A stretch of 64,000 nt of DNA, taken from contig NZ_LFME01000001.1 of assembly GCF_001043115.1 (NCBI RefSeq), forward strand, positions 62,001 through 126,000. The letters are read 5' to 3'. The stretch's first letter is position 1. Every line of letters starts with the position of its first letter. The DNA is from Xanthomonas sp. NCPPB 1128 (GTDB lineage: Bacteria > Pseudomonadota > Gammaproteobacteria > Xanthomonadales > Xanthomonadaceae). Below, in pieces: positions 8,860 to 18,044 of this stretch. The translations under genes were made by a program, and so were the position numbers. The notes beneath the pieces are model-generated. The model did not search any database. It was not told the origin of the DNA and was given only the letters and a program-made list of their open reading frames with translations.

Positions 8860-9032
8860 CGGCTCAGCTCCAGCGGCGGCGCCGGTTCGGCCTTGGCCTG
8901 GCGCTTGCGCTGCGCGCGCAGGCGCGCCGCCCGCAGCGCAGTGCGCACCTGCAGCCGCGCCAGCACGAAATCGGCGAGCAGCACGCCGGCGAACACCGCA
9001 TAGGCGCCGACCACATACGGCAGGTAGTTCAT
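8856..9032 (-). CDS. ccmD: CcmD, small membrane factor for release of holo-CcmE
   Basis: Small protein of 58 aa with one hydrophobic helix ([20 protein letters not shown]) followed by an Arg-rich cytoplasmic segment, the standard CcmD plan. Sequence is poorly conserved in this family, so position counts: it lies between ccmC and ccmE and overlaps both by four bases (ATGA). It helps CcmABC release heme-loaded CcmE. Confidence 0.88.
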   Translation of the reverse strand: MNYLPYVVGAYAVFAGVLLADFVLARLQVRTALRAARLRAQRKRQAKAEPAPPLELSR

Positions 9033-9778
9033 CCGCGTGCCTCCGCCAGCTGCGTCACCCAGTCCTTGCCGGCCTCGCGGCGCAGGTTGTCGGCGCGCGC
9101 GCGCGCCAGCAGCGAGCCGGCGAACCAGAACTTGGTCGCCGCCACCATCAGCCACAGCGGCGGCAGCATGCTCGGGTCCATGCTGGACTGGCCGAACAGG
9201 CGGATGGTCTGGCCCTGGTGCAGCGAGTTCCACCACACCACCGAATAGCGGATCACCGGCAGCAGCACCACGCCGACGATGGCCAGCAGCCCGGCCGCGC
9301 GCGCCGCGGTGCGCCGGTCCTCGATGGCCAGGTACAGGCCCATCACGCCGATGTACAGGAACAACAGGATCAGTTCGGTGGTCAGGCGCGGGTCCCAGTC
9401 CCACCAGGCGCCCCACATCGGCTTGCCCCAGATGCTGCCGGTGAGCAGGGTGATCAGGGTGAAGGCGGCGCCGATCGGCGCGCAGGCCATCGCCAGGATC
9501 TCGCACAGCTTGATCCGCCACACCTGGGCGATGGCCGCGTACACGGCCATCAGGCCGAACACGAACAGGCTCATCCAGGCGCTGGGCACATGGATGTAGA
9601 GGATGCGGAAGGCGTCGCTCTGCAGGCGGTCGGCCGGCACCACGAACAGCGCCTGCCAGATGCCCACGCCAGCCAGCAGCAGCGCCGCCAGATAGCACCA
9701 CGGCGTCCAGCGCGCCGCGAAGCGGTCGAAGGTCGGCGGCGAACCGAGTTGGTGGAACCAGCGGACGAGAGAGGCCAT
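9029..9778 (-). CDS. ccmC: CcmC, heme-handling membrane protein
   Basis: Six-helix membrane protein of 249 aa. The WWD motif reads [12 protein letters not shown] near residues 128-140, with conserved histidines in [10 protein letters not shown] and WWNSLHQG. CcmC binds heme and catalyses its attachment to CcmE. The stop overlaps the ccmD start. The 128 bases upstream to the ccmB stop are open intergenic DNA. Confidence 0.95.
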   Translation of the reverse strand: MASLVRWFHQLGSPPTFDRFAARWTPWCYLAALLLAGVGIWQALFVVPADRLQSDAFRILYIHVPSAWMSLFVFGLMAVYAAIAQVWRIKLCEILAMACAPIGAAFTLITLLTGSIWGKPMWGAWWDWDPRLTTELILLFLYIGVMGLYLAIEDRRTAARAAGLLAIVGVVLLPVIRYSVVWWNSLHQGQTIRLFGQSSMDPSMLPPLWLMVAATKFWFAGSLLARARADNLRREAGKDWVTQLAEARG

Positions 9779-9906
9779 GCGGACGATTCTAGCTGGCGGG
9801 AGGCGGGCTTCGATGCGACAACATTCGATGCGACAACGACGGAACGGCGAGGGAGCACTGCGCTTGCATGGTACGGCCGCCGCCGCGCCGGTGCTGCGCC
9901 AAAGGC

Positions 9907-10602
9907 TCAGCTCAGCGAGATGCGGATCGCCGCGGCCGCCGCCAACGGCGCCAGCACCAGGCCCGCGACCAGGCCCGCCGCCAGCAACAGCAGGCCGCCG
10001 GCCGGGTCCAGGCCCTGCGCCGCCGCCGCCACGCTGCCGGCGCCGAATACCAGCACCGGCACGTACAGCGGCAAGGCCAGCAGCGCGACCAGGATGCCGG
10101 CGCGCTTCATGCCCACCGTCAGCGCCGCGACCACCGCGCCGAGCAGGCTCAGCAGTGGTGTCCCCAGCGCCAACGATGCCAGCAGCACCGGCATGCGGTC
10201 ATGCGGCAGGTGCAGCAATTCGCCGAGTAGCGGTGCGGCGACGATCAGCGGCAACGCGGTGGTGACCCAGTGCAGCAGCACCCGCACCAGCACCAGCCAG
10301 GCCAGCGGCACCGGCGCCAGCAGCCATTGCTCCAGCGAGCCGTCCTCGGCGTCGCTGCGGAACAGGCTGTCCAGCGCCAGCAGGCCGGCCAGCAGCACCG
10401 CCAGCCACAGTGCGGCGCCAGCCACCTCGCCGAGCAGGCGCGGCTGGTTGCCCAGCGCCAGCGCGAACAGGGCCACGATCAGCAGGGCGAACAGCGCCGG
10501 CTGCAGCGCGTCGCCGCGACGCCGCCACAGCAGGCGCAGGTCGCGCACCAGCAGGGCGCGGGTGGCTTGCCAGAGGGAAGGAACGGGCGTGGCCAGGCTC
10601 AT
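9907..10602 (-). CDS. ccmB: CcmB, membrane subunit of the CcmAB ABC complex
   Basis: Membrane protein of 231 aa with about six hydrophobic segments and the N-terminal [16 protein letters not shown] stretch common in CcmB. With CcmA it forms the ATPase that drives release of holo-CcmE from CcmCD. The ATG at 10602 overlaps the ccmA stop as ATGA, which fixes the start. Confidence 0.93.
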   Translation of the reverse strand: MSLATPVPSLWQATRALLVRDLRLLWRRRGDALQPALFALLIVALFALALGNQPRLLGEVAGAALWLAVLLAGLLALDSLFRSDAEDGSLEQWLLAPVPLAWLVLVRVLLHWVTTALPLIVAAPLLGELLHLPHDRMPVLLASLALGTPLLSLLGAVVAALTVGMKRAGILVALLALPLYVPVLVFGAGSVAAAAQGLDPAGGLLLLAAGLVAGLVLAPLAAAAAIRISLS

Positions 10603-11246
10603 GCGGCGACTCCGCTCAAGGTCAGCATGCGGGTGCGCACCGGTGGCGCGGCATAGGCGCCATGGGTGGTGACCAGGGCCGCGCCGCCGCTGCGCAGGTG
10701 CGCGGCGATCATGCGGTTGACCAGGGTGATGCCGTCCAGGTCGAGGTTGGCGTAGGGCTCGTCGAGCAGCCACAGCGGCGCCGGCGACAGCCACATCCGC
10801 GCCAGCGCCAGGCGCTTCTTCTGCCCGGCCGACAACTGCCGCACCAGGGTGTCCTCGTAGCCGGCCAGGCCGACGATGGCCAGCGCGCTGCCGGGCATCT
10901 GCTTGGCCCGGCGCCCCTGCAGGCCGCACAGGTAGTGCAGGTTCTCCAGGGTGCTCAGGTCGGCCTTCAGCGCGCCGAGGTGGCCCAGGTAGGCCATGAA
11001 GCGGGCGCGGTCGCCGCGCCGCACCGGGTGGCCGTCGATCTCGATGCGCCCGGCCTCGGCGCGCAGCAGGCCGACCAGCACCCGCAGCAGGGTGGTCTTG
11101 CCGGCGCCGTTGTCGCCCTGCACCAGCAGCGCCTCGCCCGCATCCAGGTGGAAGTCCAGCGGACCGAACACCGCGGCGTCGTCGCGGGCGAACGTGAGCC
11201 CGTGCGCGGCCAGCAGCGGCGGCGGGGTGTACAGCGGATCGGTCAT
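10599..11246 (-). CDS. ccmA: CcmA, ATPase subunit of the CcmAB ABC complex
   Basis: ABC ATPase of 215 aa and first gene of the ccm operon. Walker A is [10 protein letters not shown], the signature is [14 protein letters not shown], Walker B is LWLLDEP and the H-loop is TTHGAY. The KKR form of the signature and the short length are typical of CcmA. The start at 11246 was chosen because it gives the standard N-terminus directly before the beta-strand [11 protein letters not shown]. The operon promoter should lie in 11247-11447, shared with the divergent transaminase gene. Confidence 0.95.
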   Translation of the reverse strand: MTDPLYTPPPLLAAHGLTFARDDAAVFGPLDFHLDAGEALLVQGDNGAGKTTLLRVLVGLLRAEAGRIEIDGHPVRRGDRARFMAYLGHLGALKADLSTLENLHYLCGLQGRRAKQMPGSALAIVGLAGYEDTLVRQLSAGQKKRLALARMWLSPAPLWLLDEPYANLDLDGITLVNRMIAAHLRSGGAALVTTHGAYAAPPVRTRMLTLSGVAA

Positions 11247-11447
11247 CGGCGAAGGCCGCGGCGGATGGCGGCGAAGGGGGCAGGGAAGGCGCGCATTGTA
11301 TCGGCATGCGGGCGTCCGGCGGATGCCGGCGGCGGCCATGTGCAGCGATGTGCGTGCGCTGCGGCAAGGGCGGCGGGCCGCTGACGCATCGCCGGCAAGC
11401 GGCTTTGCGTACACTCGGCGTTTTCCCGCTGCCCGCAGATCCCCCGC

Positions 11448-12596
11448 ATGCATCCGCAGACCAAGCTGCCCAAGGTGGGCACCACCATCTTCACCGTGAT
11501 GTCGCAACTGGCCGCCGAGCATGGCGCGGTCAACCTGGGCCAGGGCTTTCCCGACTTCCCGGTGCCGCCGCGGCTGATCGACGCGCTGGCCCGGGCCATG
11601 CGCGACGGCCACAACCAGTACCCGCCGATGACCGGCGTGCCGGCGCTGCGCCAGGCGATCGCCGAGAAGGCGCTGCGCTGCTACGGCGCCCAGGTCGATG
11701 CCGATACCGAGGTCACGGTCACCAGCGGCGCCACCGAGGCGCTGTTCAACGCCATCCACGCCGTGGTGCGCCCGGGCGAGGAGGTGATCGTGCTGGATCC
11801 GGCCTACGACAGCTACGAGCCGGCGATCGACCTGGCCGGCGCGCGTGCGGTGCACGTGCCGCTGGACCCGCACACGTTCGCGGTGGACTGGGAGCGCGTG
11901 CGCGCGGCGATCACCCCGCGCACCCGCCTGCTGATGCTCAACAGCCCGCACAACCCGTCCGGGGCGATGTTCGGCGCCGACGACCTGCAGGCGGTGGGCG
12001 AGCTGTTGCGCGGCAGCGACATCTTCCTGATCTCCGACGAGGTCTACGAACACATCGTGTTCGACGGCCGCCGCCACGAGTCGGTGCTGCGCTGGCCGGA
12101 GCTGCGCGAGCGCGCCTTCGTCGTCTCCAGCTTCGGCAAGACCTATCACTGCACCGGCTGGAAGATCGGCTACGCGATCGCGCCGCCGGCGCTCAGTGCC
12201 GAGTTCCGCAAGGTCCACCAGTACAACACCTTCGCCAGCTTCGGCCCGGCCCAGCACGCCTTCGCCGCGATGATCCGCGAGGAGCCCGAGCACGACGAGC
12301 AGCTCGGCGCGTTCTACCAGGCCAAGCGCGACCGCTTCCGCGAACAGTTGCTGGGCACGCGGCTGAAACCACTGCCGGTGCCGGGCGGCTACTTCCAGTT
12401 GGTGGACTATTCGGCGGTCAGCGACCTGCCCGACACCGAGTTCGTGAAGTGGCTGACCATCGAGAAGGGCGTGGCGGCGATCCCGCTGTCGCCGTTCTAC
12501 CAGGACCCGCCGCAGGGGCAGCGCCTGGCGCGGCTGTGCTTCGCCAAGAACGAGGCGACGCTGGATGCGGCGATCGAGCGTCTACGCGCGCTGTAG
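11448..12596 (+). CDS. Class I aminotransferase, methionine/glutamine transaminase type (YbdL-like)
   Basis: PLP-dependent aminotransferase of 382 aa. Key features are the PLP lysine Lys231 in [13 protein letters not shown], the NSPHNPSG loop, SDEVYEH, and the C-terminal [14 protein letters not shown]. The overall wording matches the YbdL/glutamine transaminase K group, which transaminates methionine, phenylalanine and other acids with 2-oxo acids such as KMTB. An omega-amidase gene lies 380 bases downstream, the partner known to remove alpha-ketoglutaramate. That pairing supports a role in methionine salvage and glutamine carbon recycling. Exact substrate is not shown by the sequence. Confidence 0.85.
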   Translation: MHPQTKLPKVGTTIFTVMSQLAAEHGAVNLGQGFPDFPVPPRLIDALARAMRDGHNQYPPMTGVPALRQAIAEKALRCYGAQVDADTEVTVTSGATEALFNAIHAVVRPGEEVIVLDPAYDSYEPAIDLAGARAVHVPLDPHTFAVDWERVRAAITPRTRLLMLNSPHNPSGAMFGADDLQAVGELLRGSDIFLISDEVYEHIVFDGRRHESVLRWPELRERAFVVSSFGKTYHCTGWKIGYAIAPPALSAEFRKVHQYNTFASFGPAQHAFAAMIREEPEHDEQLGAFYQAKRDRFREQLLGTRLKPLPVPGGYFQLVDYSAVSDLPDTEFVKWLTIEKGVAAIPLSPFYQDPPQGQRLARLCFAKNEATLDAAIERLRAL

Positions 12597-12608
12597 CGCG
12601 CTTAAGCG

Positions 12609-12639
12609 CCGGGATTGGGGGTTCGGGAATGGGGAATCG
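12609..12639. repeat. G-rich heptamer-type repeat
   Basis: GGGATTG, GGGGTTC, GGGAATG and GGGAATC units follow each other in the 73-base gap after the transaminase. Same family as 8368-8396 on the opposite strand. Confidence 0.6.
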
Positions 12640-12669
12640 TAGAAGCGGGTTCCTGGTGCGGGGTGGGGA

Positions 12670-12978
12670 ATGTCGGTCGCTGGGATCTATTTCGGCGTGA
12701 CGTTTGGGTTGGCCGCGGCTTGTGCGGTGGTCGACGGCGCGCTGTTCTATGGGCATGTGCTGACGGGATTGGCCGATCGCGGCCAGCGGGTCGGGATGGA
12801 TTTCAGCATGGTGCCGTTCCGGCGGCAGGCCTACGTGGATCGCTATCTTGCGCTGCTGACGCCGCAGGAGCGGGGCACGCTGGCCAATCGCCTGGTCCGC
12901 CATCTGCCATGGGTAACGCCTACACTGTGCCTGCTGTGCCTGGTCGGCACGATCTGCATCGGAGTACGTTGGGGATGA
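12670..12978 (+). CDS. Small membrane protein of unknown function
   Basis: Protein of 102 aa with a hydrophobic N-terminal segment (about residues 4-30) and a C-terminal one (about 80-98), separated by a charged loop rich in Arg and Asp. I do not recognise a family. Its TGA overlaps the ATG of the omega-amidase gene (ATGA), so the two are probably co-translated, and it may belong to the transaminase-amidase operon. The start ATG sits directly after a G-rich stretch that could act as ribosome binding site. Confidence 0.6.
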   Translation: MSVAGIYFGVTFGLAAACAVVDGALFYGHVLTGLADRGQRVGMDFSMVPFRRQAYVDRYLALLTPQERGTLANRLVRHLPWVTPTLCLLCLVGTICIGVRWG

Positions 12979-13802
12979 CACAGGTGGCACAGGATCTGAG
13001 GATCTCGTTGGTCCAGGGCGATACCCGCTGGCACGATCCGGCCGGCAACCGCGCGCACTACGCCGACCTGCTGGCGCCGCTGGCCCGCGTCACCGACCTG
13101 GTGATCCTGCCGGAGACCTTCACCAGCGGTTTCTCCAACGACGCGCTGGCGCAGGCCGAGGACATGGACGGGCCGACCGTGGCCTGGATCCGCGAGCAGG
13201 CGGTGCGGCTGGGCGCGGCGGTGACCGGCAGCGTGCAGTTGCGCGTGCCTGGCGCCGATGGCGAGGCCAAGGTGTTCAACCGCCTGCTGTGGGCCACGCC
13301 GGACGGCGCATTGCAGCATTACGACAAGCGGCATCTGTTCCGCTACGGCAACGAACACCTGCGCTACGCCGCCGGCCGCGCGCGCCTGTGCGTGGAGTGG
13401 AAGGGCTGGCGGATCAATCCGCAGGTCTGCTACGACCTGCGCTTTCCGGTGTTCTGCCGCAACCGCTACGACGTCGAGCGCCCGGGACAGATGGATTTCG
13501 ACCTGCAGCTGTTCGTCGCCAACTGGCCCTCGGCACGTGCCTACGCCTGGCGCACGCTGCTGCGCGCGCGCGCGATCGAGAACCTGTGCTTCGTGGCCGC
13601 GGTCAACCGGGTCGGCGTGGACGGCAACGACCTGCACTACGCCGGCGACAGCGCGGTGATCGATTTCCTCGGCCAGCCGCAACTGGAGATCCGCGAGCGC
13701 GAGCAGGTGGCCACCACCACCATCTCCGCCGCCTCGTTGGCCGCGCACCGCGCGCGCTTCCCGGCCATGCTCGATGCGGACGCCTTCAGCCTGGACGATT
13801 AG
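12975..13802 (+). CDS. yafV: Nitrilase-superfamily omega-amidase (YafV/NIT2-like)
   Basis: Carbon-nitrogen hydrolase of 275 aa. The catalytic triad is visible as Glu47 in LPETFTSGF, Lys118 in YDKRHLF and Cys152 in QVCYDLRFP. The RYGNEH and NWPSARAYAWRTLLRARAIEN segments are characteristic of the YafV/NIT2 omega-amidases, which hydrolyse 2-oxoglutaramate to 2-oxoglutarate and ammonia. Placement after a glutamine/methionine transaminase fits this. The ATG at 12975 overlaps the upstream stop. Confidence 0.88.
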   Translation: MTQVAQDLRISLVQGDTRWHDPAGNRAHYADLLAPLARVTDLVILPETFTSGFSNDALAQAEDMDGPTVAWIREQAVRLGAAVTGSVQLRVPGADGEAKVFNRLLWATPDGALQHYDKRHLFRYGNEHLRYAAGRARLCVEWKGWRINPQVCYDLRFPVFCRNRYDVERPGQMDFDLQLFVANWPSARAYAWRTLLRARAIENLCFVAAVNRVGVDGNDLHYAGDSAVIDFLGQPQLEIREREQVATTTISAASLAAHRARFPAMLDADAFSLDD

Positions 13803-13859
13803 CGTCCGGTTCCAGCGACGCCGGAAGGACTCACCTTTTCCATCCCTGAAGGCCCCGGT

Positions 13860-13914
13860 TGTAGGAGCGGCTTCAGCCGCGACGGGCTTTCCCGGTAACC
13901 CCTGTCGCGGCTGA
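13860..13914. repeat. Truncated GTAGGAGCGGCTTCAG-family inverted repeat
   Basis: The left arm is intact but the right arm stops after GTCGCGGCTGA, so the last 12 or so bases of the inverted arm are missing. The sequence between is nearly the same as in the copies at 3972 and 49485. Confidence 0.75.
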
Positions 13915-13974
13915 TTTCGAAACGGCGGCGAGAGCCCCTTCCGCAGCATGTTGCGGCAAGCCCGGCGGGTGCAC

Positions 13975-14000
13975 TGTGGGAGGGACTTCAGTCCCGACGC
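13975..14000. repeat. Half copy, GGGACTTCAGTCCC variant of the repeat
   Basis: TGTGGGAGGGACTTCAGTCC lacks an opposite arm here. The same variant appears as a full element at 49660-49724. It differs from the main family by carrying GGGAC/GTCCC where the other carries GCGGC/GCCGC. Confidence 0.65.
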
Positions 14001-14277
14001 ATGACGCCATCAGAAAGTGCTTCGCACCTCGCCGCTGCATGCTCGTTGACGCCTACAACGCACCGAGGCAGTCAGGCCAAGCCGCCGCAGACGAGTTCTG
14101 GAGATGTTTGGCGCCGTCCTCGCGTCCTCCCTGTGCCTCGGCCAGGCCGGGTCCGGCCCTGCCCGCCGCGAGTGGAAATGCCTGCTGAACGCACCCGCGG
14201 CGACCTGGCAGCCTTGTCGCGGCCACGACGCCCGCGTTGCTACTCTCGCGCCCAGTCCACCCACCGGGAATGCCCAC

Positions 14278-14715
14278 ATGATCAAGTCGCTCTCTCTATT
14301 CGCGCTGCTGGGCGCCGCCGTCGTCGCGCCGCAGGCCCAGGCCGCCGGCAACATCGATTGCAAGCTCTCCTTCAACCTGTCCGGCTGGTCGGTGTTCTAC
14401 AAGACCGCCAAGGGCACCGGCACCATCACCTGCAACGACGGCGCGGTGATCCCGGTCAAGATCAGCAGCAAGGGCGGTGGCCTGACCGTCGGCAAGTCCA
14501 AGATTGTCGGCGGCCGCGGCACCTTCACTGGCGCCTACAGCCTCAACGACCTGTTCGGCACCTATGCCGCCGCCGAAGCGCACGCCGGCGTGGTGAAGTC
14601 CAGCACCGCGCAGGTCGTCACCAAGGGCGATATCTCGCTGGCCCTGGCCGGCACCGGCGAAGGTGTCGATCTCGGCGTCAACGTCGGCAACTTCGTGATC
14701 GAGCGCCGCAAGTAA
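14278..14715 (+). CDS. Small exported protein of unknown function
   Basis: Protein of 145 aa with a clean signal peptide ending near AQAAG (residue 22-23). The mature part is glycine-rich, with alternating hydrophobic and polar residues (GTGTITCNDG, VGGRGTFTGAY, LGVNVGNFVIERR), suggesting a beta-barrel or beta-sandwich periplasmic domain. It vaguely recalls EipA/DUF1134 proteins at the C-terminus, but this is too weak to name. Monocistronic: repeat-filled DNA lies upstream and a strong terminator downstream. Confidence 0.75.
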   Translation: MIKSLSLFALLGAAVVAPQAQAAGNIDCKLSFNLSGWSVFYKTAKGTGTITCNDGAVIPVKISSKGGGLTVGKSKIVGGRGTFTGAYSLNDLFGTYAAAEAHAGVVKSSTAQVVTKGDISLALAGTGEGVDLGVNVGNFVIERRK

Positions 14716-14775
14716 GGTTCAGCGTTCTGCCCTGCCGTCGTGTTGCAGGTAGGGCGAAGAAAACGCAAACGCATC

Positions 14776-14808
14776 GAATCCAGGCGCAGTGCGCCTGGAT
14801 TCTTTTTT
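14776..14808 (+). terminator. Rho-independent terminator after the exported protein
   Basis: GAATCCAGGCGC (14776-14787) pairs perfectly with GCGCCTGGATTC (14791-14802) around a 3-base loop and is followed by six T. It is 60 bases after the stop at 14715. Confidence 0.9.
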
Positions 14809-14917
14809 GTGTCGACGATCTCGCGGCGATTCGTCGCGAACTGGTCGTGCGTTGGATAGGCAACGCGATCCGACGAAGCGCGCCGGGCGAGGGACGCGCT
14901 TCGCGTGTACCTCGCGC

Positions 14918-15625
14918 TTACTGCTGCGCGAACACCCAGGCCAACTGGCCGCGCACCGGCTCCGGGGTCGCCAGTGCCTGGCGGTACAGCGTGCGTGCGG
15001 TCCAGCAGGCATCCTCGTCGTTGGCCGTGGTGATCTGCGGCAGCACCCGCATCAGGCGCTGCTGCTGGTCGGCGGGCAGCGATTTGACCAGGGTGCCCAT
15101 CGCCGCCTGGATCTGCTCCTGGGTCACCGGCTGCGCCGGGGTCTTGTTCAACTCCGCGTCGGTGGCTTTCAGCGAGACGTCGAACCAGCGGTCGATCTGC
15201 GCCTGCGGCAGCTTTTCCAGTCCCGACAGCATCGCCGCGCTCAGCGCCTGCGCATCGTTGGGATTGCCGCCACGGGCCAGCACGGCGCACTGCGGCACGT
15301 CGACCTTGTCGCTGACCTGCGACAGGATCTGCAGGCGCTGTTCCAGCGTGGCGTGGTCCAGGCGCGCGATGCCGTTCTGCGCCAGTTGGAAGCCGGCCTG
15401 CTGCGCCTGCGGGCCGCTCTGCTTGAGCAGCGCCACGTAGCGCGGATCGTTGGCCAGCTTGCGCAGCATGCGATCGAACGGCGCATGCAGCGGTGAACTG
15501 GCCGGGTAGGGGTTCTGCGCCGCGGCGATCTCTTCCTGGGCCTTCTGCTGCGCCTTCTGGCAGGCGCCGAGGCTCAGCACGCCGGCGATCAGCAGCGGCA
15601 GGGCGATCTTCATCTTCCGTGTCAT
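14918..15625 (-). CDS. Predicted lipoprotein of unknown function
   Basis: Protein of 235 aa with a lipoprotein signal, lipobox LSLGAC with Cys22. The mature part is helical and Gln/Ala-rich, without recognisable catalytic motifs; repeated LxxxLPxxQxxR stretches suggest helical hairpins. The start at 15625 is preceded by AGGA about ten bases upstream; a second Met at 15613 would also give a functional signal. Convergent with the gene at 14278. Probably membrane-anchored in the periplasm. Confidence 0.75.
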   Translation of the reverse strand: MTRKMKIALPLLIAGVLSLGACQKAQQKAQEEIAAAQNPYPASSPLHAPFDRMLRKLANDPRYVALLKQSGPQAQQAGFQLAQNGIARLDHATLEQRLQILSQVSDKVDVPQCAVLARGGNPNDAQALSAAMLSGLEKLPQAQIDRWFDVSLKATDAELNKTPAQPVTQEQIQAAMGTLVKSLPADQQQRLMRVLPQITTANDEDACWTARTLYRQALATPEPVRGQLAWVFAQQ

Positions 15626-15870
15626 CGGGATTCCTGGTCGGTGAGGGCGACCGCCAGCGGCGGCGGCCGGATGCGCCAGGATATCGACTTCGCCCGCTCA
15701 GGGCGAACGGCGCAGGGCCGGGCGCGCTGGTGTCGCCACACGCATGTCGTTCAACAGCGCAGACGCATCCTGCGCCGCTTGGGCGCCAGCCGCCACGGTC
15801 ATCGCCATTGAGCGCGGACCTTGGCGCTGCATATCATCGCGATCCTCCCACTGCGCGCGAGATCGTCCTC

Positions 15871-16317
15871 ATGAATGCCGGAATGCTGGTTGGCCTTGTC
15901 GCGCTTGGCATGAGTGCGTCGTCCCTGGCCGCCTCGCACGAGGCAGGCGTCACGGATGCGATCATCCAGCACCTGGACCTGACCTCGTTCCCCAACTCGG
16001 TCGGTCCCCGTCGCATGCCGGGGAAGACGACGTTCGCGGACTATGGCTTCGTGGACGTCACGAAAACCGCCGATGGCGCGCGCCTGCTCCAGGCCGACAA
16101 GGGCTGGATGATGCGCTTCGAGGTGCTGTCCGCCGATCCCACGTCGGTGCGCCTGTGTTTCCATGACAGCGGGCTTGCCAGGCCGGGCGACACAAGCGCC
16201 CCGAGCTACAACGCAACCTCGGCGCTGCTCGTTGCGAAATCTTCCCGCGGCAACTGGACCGCCAGGCAGGTCCCCGCGGGCTTTGCGGACTGCAGGAACG
16301 ATCCTGTCGATGCGTGA
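15871..16317 (+). CDS. Small exported protein of unknown function
   Basis: Protein of 148 aa with a short signal peptide ending near SSLAASHE. The mature sequence has two cysteines (in RLCFHDSG and FADCRNDP) that could form a disulfide, and mixed beta-type composition. No family recognised. No clear ribosome binding site precedes the ATG, so the start has some doubt. The next gene is convergent. Confidence 0.6.
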   Translation: MNAGMLVGLVALGMSASSLAASHEAGVTDAIIQHLDLTSFPNSVGPRRMPGKTTFADYGFVDVTKTADGARLLQADKGWMMRFEVLSADPTSVRLCFHDSGLARPGDTSAPSYNATSALLVAKSSRGNWTARQVPAGFADCRNDPVDA

Positions 16318-16415
16318 GCGAGCGGGCGGTCGTGGTGCGGACCGCCTCACGTACATGGCACGGACCCCGGCGTCCAGCGGCCAGTTGCAGTCCCGCTGGC
16401 GGTAGCGCCCCCACG

Positions 16416-16444
16416 AAAAAGGGCGCCGCTTGCGCAGACGCCCT
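16416..16444 (-). terminator. Terminator of rluB
   Basis: Read on the minus strand, AAGGGCG and CGCCCTT flank a GC-rich 13-base centre and run into TTTTT. It lies 47 bases beyond the rluB stop at 16491. Confidence 0.75.
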
Positions 16445-16490
16445 TGTCGGGAGCGGGGCTGGCCGACGCACGCCGCGTCGGCGCCGTCAC

Positions 16491-18044
16491 TCAGCCGCCG
16501 CGCGAACCGCCACGGTTGCCGCCACCACCGGGACGGCCGCCGCCGCCCGGAGGACGACCGCCGGCCGGGCGGTTGCCGCCGCCGGGGCGCCCGCCCGGAC
16601 CCGGGCCGCGCTTCTGGCCGCCGGCCGGGCGCGCTGCGCGCGGCGCGGCGCCGTAGGGATTGAAGCCAGGGGTGGCGTGATCGGACGGGAAGCTCGGCGC
16701 ATTGGCCGGATGTCCGTACGGGTGCGCCTTGCGCTGCCCCTGGCCCTGGCCCGGACCGCGGCCCTGGCCGGCAACTGCACCAGCGCCGGCACCGGCCGGA
16801 CGCGGCTTGGCGTAAGGACGCCCCTGGCCTTGACCCTGGCCGCGGCCGCCGGGACCGGCGTTGCGGTGGCCGGTCGGGCCGGTGCTGACACCGTCGGGCA
16901 CGTACCAGGTGCGGAACGCGGCGGGGTTGCCGTCCGGCAGCGGCTTGGGGCCCTTCGGCGTGCGCTGCTTGAACGGCTTCTGCGCCTGCTTGGCGGCCAT
17001 TTCGCCGCTCACGGTCAGGCCGCCGTGCGGCTTCTTGCCGCCGCGGCCACGGCCGCGGTCCTCGCGGAAATTGTCGAAGCGGCGCAGCTCGCGGCCTTCG
17101 TCGGCGGTGTTGTGGCCGTTGACGTAGGCGTTGCCGCCGCGGCCGACCTGCACGGTGGCCTTGGCCGCCTTGCGCTGGCCGATCACCGGCTGCAGGGTCA
17201 GCGCCGACGGGGTGCCTTCCTCCAGCTTCAGCTCGGCGCGCAGCGCCTCGACCTTGTCCTGCGCCAGTTCCATCGAGTGCCCGCGCAGCAGTTCGCGCGG
17301 CAGCGCGATCTTGCCGTAGCGGGTGCGCTTGAGCCGGCTGACCTGGCAGCCCTGCGATTCCCACAACCGCCGCACTTCGCGGTTGCGGCCTTCCTTCACC
17401 ACCACCCGGAACCAGTCGTGCGAGTCGGTGCCGCCGATGCGTTCGATCTCGTCGAACTTGGCGCCGCCGTCCTCCAGCAGCACGCCGCGCGAGAGCCGCT
17501 CGATCATGCTGTCGGGCACGGTCTCTTCGCCTTCCGGGGCGCGCACGCGCACCACGTACTCGCGCTCGATCTCGTAGGAGGGGTGCATCATCGCGTTGGC
17601 CAGCTCGCCGTCGGTGGTGAGCAGCAGCAGGCCGGTGGTGTTGATGTCCAGGCGGCCGATCGCGATCCAGCGCGCGCCCTTCAGCGCCGGCAGCGCTTCG
17701 AAGATGGTCGGGCGGCCTTCGGGATCTTCGCGCGTGGTCACTTCGCCTTCGGGCTTGTTGTAGATGAGCACGCGCGAGGGCTCGGTCAGCGCGCTGGCAA
17801 CGAAGCTGCGGCCGTCCAGCTCGATCTTGTCGCCGCTGCGGATCGACATGCCGGTCTGCGCGACCTCGCCGTTGACCTTGACCAGGCCGTCGGCGATGCG
17901 CTGTTCCAGCGCCCGGCGCGACCCCAGCCCGGCCTGGGCCAGGACCTTGTGCAGGCGTTCTTCCAGTTTCGGCTGCTCGGCGGCAGCGGCGTCGCGCTTG
18001 AGCGAGAGCTTGTTCAACGACAGCTTGCGGGAGGTGTCACTCAT
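16491..18044 (-). CDS. rluB: RluB-type 23S rRNA pseudouridine synthase with long Gly/Arg-rich tail
   Basis: Protein of 517 aa. Residues about 28-75 form an S4 RNA-binding domain (RLHKVLAQAGLGSRRALEQ). The RsuA-type catalytic domain follows, with the catalytic Asp in GRLDINTTGLLLLT and the KEGRNREVRRL motif. The family makes pseudouridine at position 2605 of 23S rRNA. From about residue 315 on, the protein continues as a low-complexity tail rich in Gly, Arg, Pro and Gln ending in RGG-like runs, making it far longer than the roughly 290 aa of E. coli RluB. The start overlaps the scpB stop by eight bases. Confidence 0.92.
   Translation of the reverse strand: MSDTSRKLSLNKLSLKRDAAAAEQPKLEERLHKVLAQAGLGSRRALEQRIADGLVKVNGEVAQTGMSIRSGDKIELDGRSFVASALTEPSRVLIYNKPEGEVTTREDPEGRPTIFEALPALKGARWIAIGRLDINTTGLLLLTTDGELANAMMHPSYEIEREYVVRVRAPEGEETVPDSMIERLSRGVLLEDGGAKFDEIERIGGTDSHDWFRVVVKEGRNREVRRLWESQGCQVSRLKRTRYGKIALPRELLRGHSMELAQDKVEALRAELKLEEGTPSALTLQPVIGQRKAAKATVQVGRGGNAYVNGHNTADEGRELRRFDNFREDRGRGRGGKKPHGGLTVSGEMAAKQAQKPFKQRTPKGPKPLPDGNPAAFRTWYVPDGVSTGPTGHRNAGPGGRGQGQGQGRPYAKPRPAGAGAGAVAGQGRGPGQGQGQRKAHPYGHPANAPSFPSDHATPGFNPYGAAPRAARPAGGQKRGPGPGGRPGGGNRPAGGRPPGGGGRPGGGGNRGGSRGG

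Larger units (their letters stand above)
13803..14277. other. Intergenic gap with two repeat copies
   Basis: No gene is supported in these 475 bases. A truncated GTAGGAGCGGCTTCAG-family element lies at 13860-13914 and a half copy of the variant GTGGGAGGGACTTCAG at 13975-14000. The promoter of the small exported protein at 14278 must lie within about 14000-14270; no confident boxes were identified. Confidence 0.55.

Noticed and set aside
13976-14188. 70-codon open frame upstream of the exported protein
   Set aside because: Begins inside a repeat half copy, has no ribosome binding site and no recognisable sequence.
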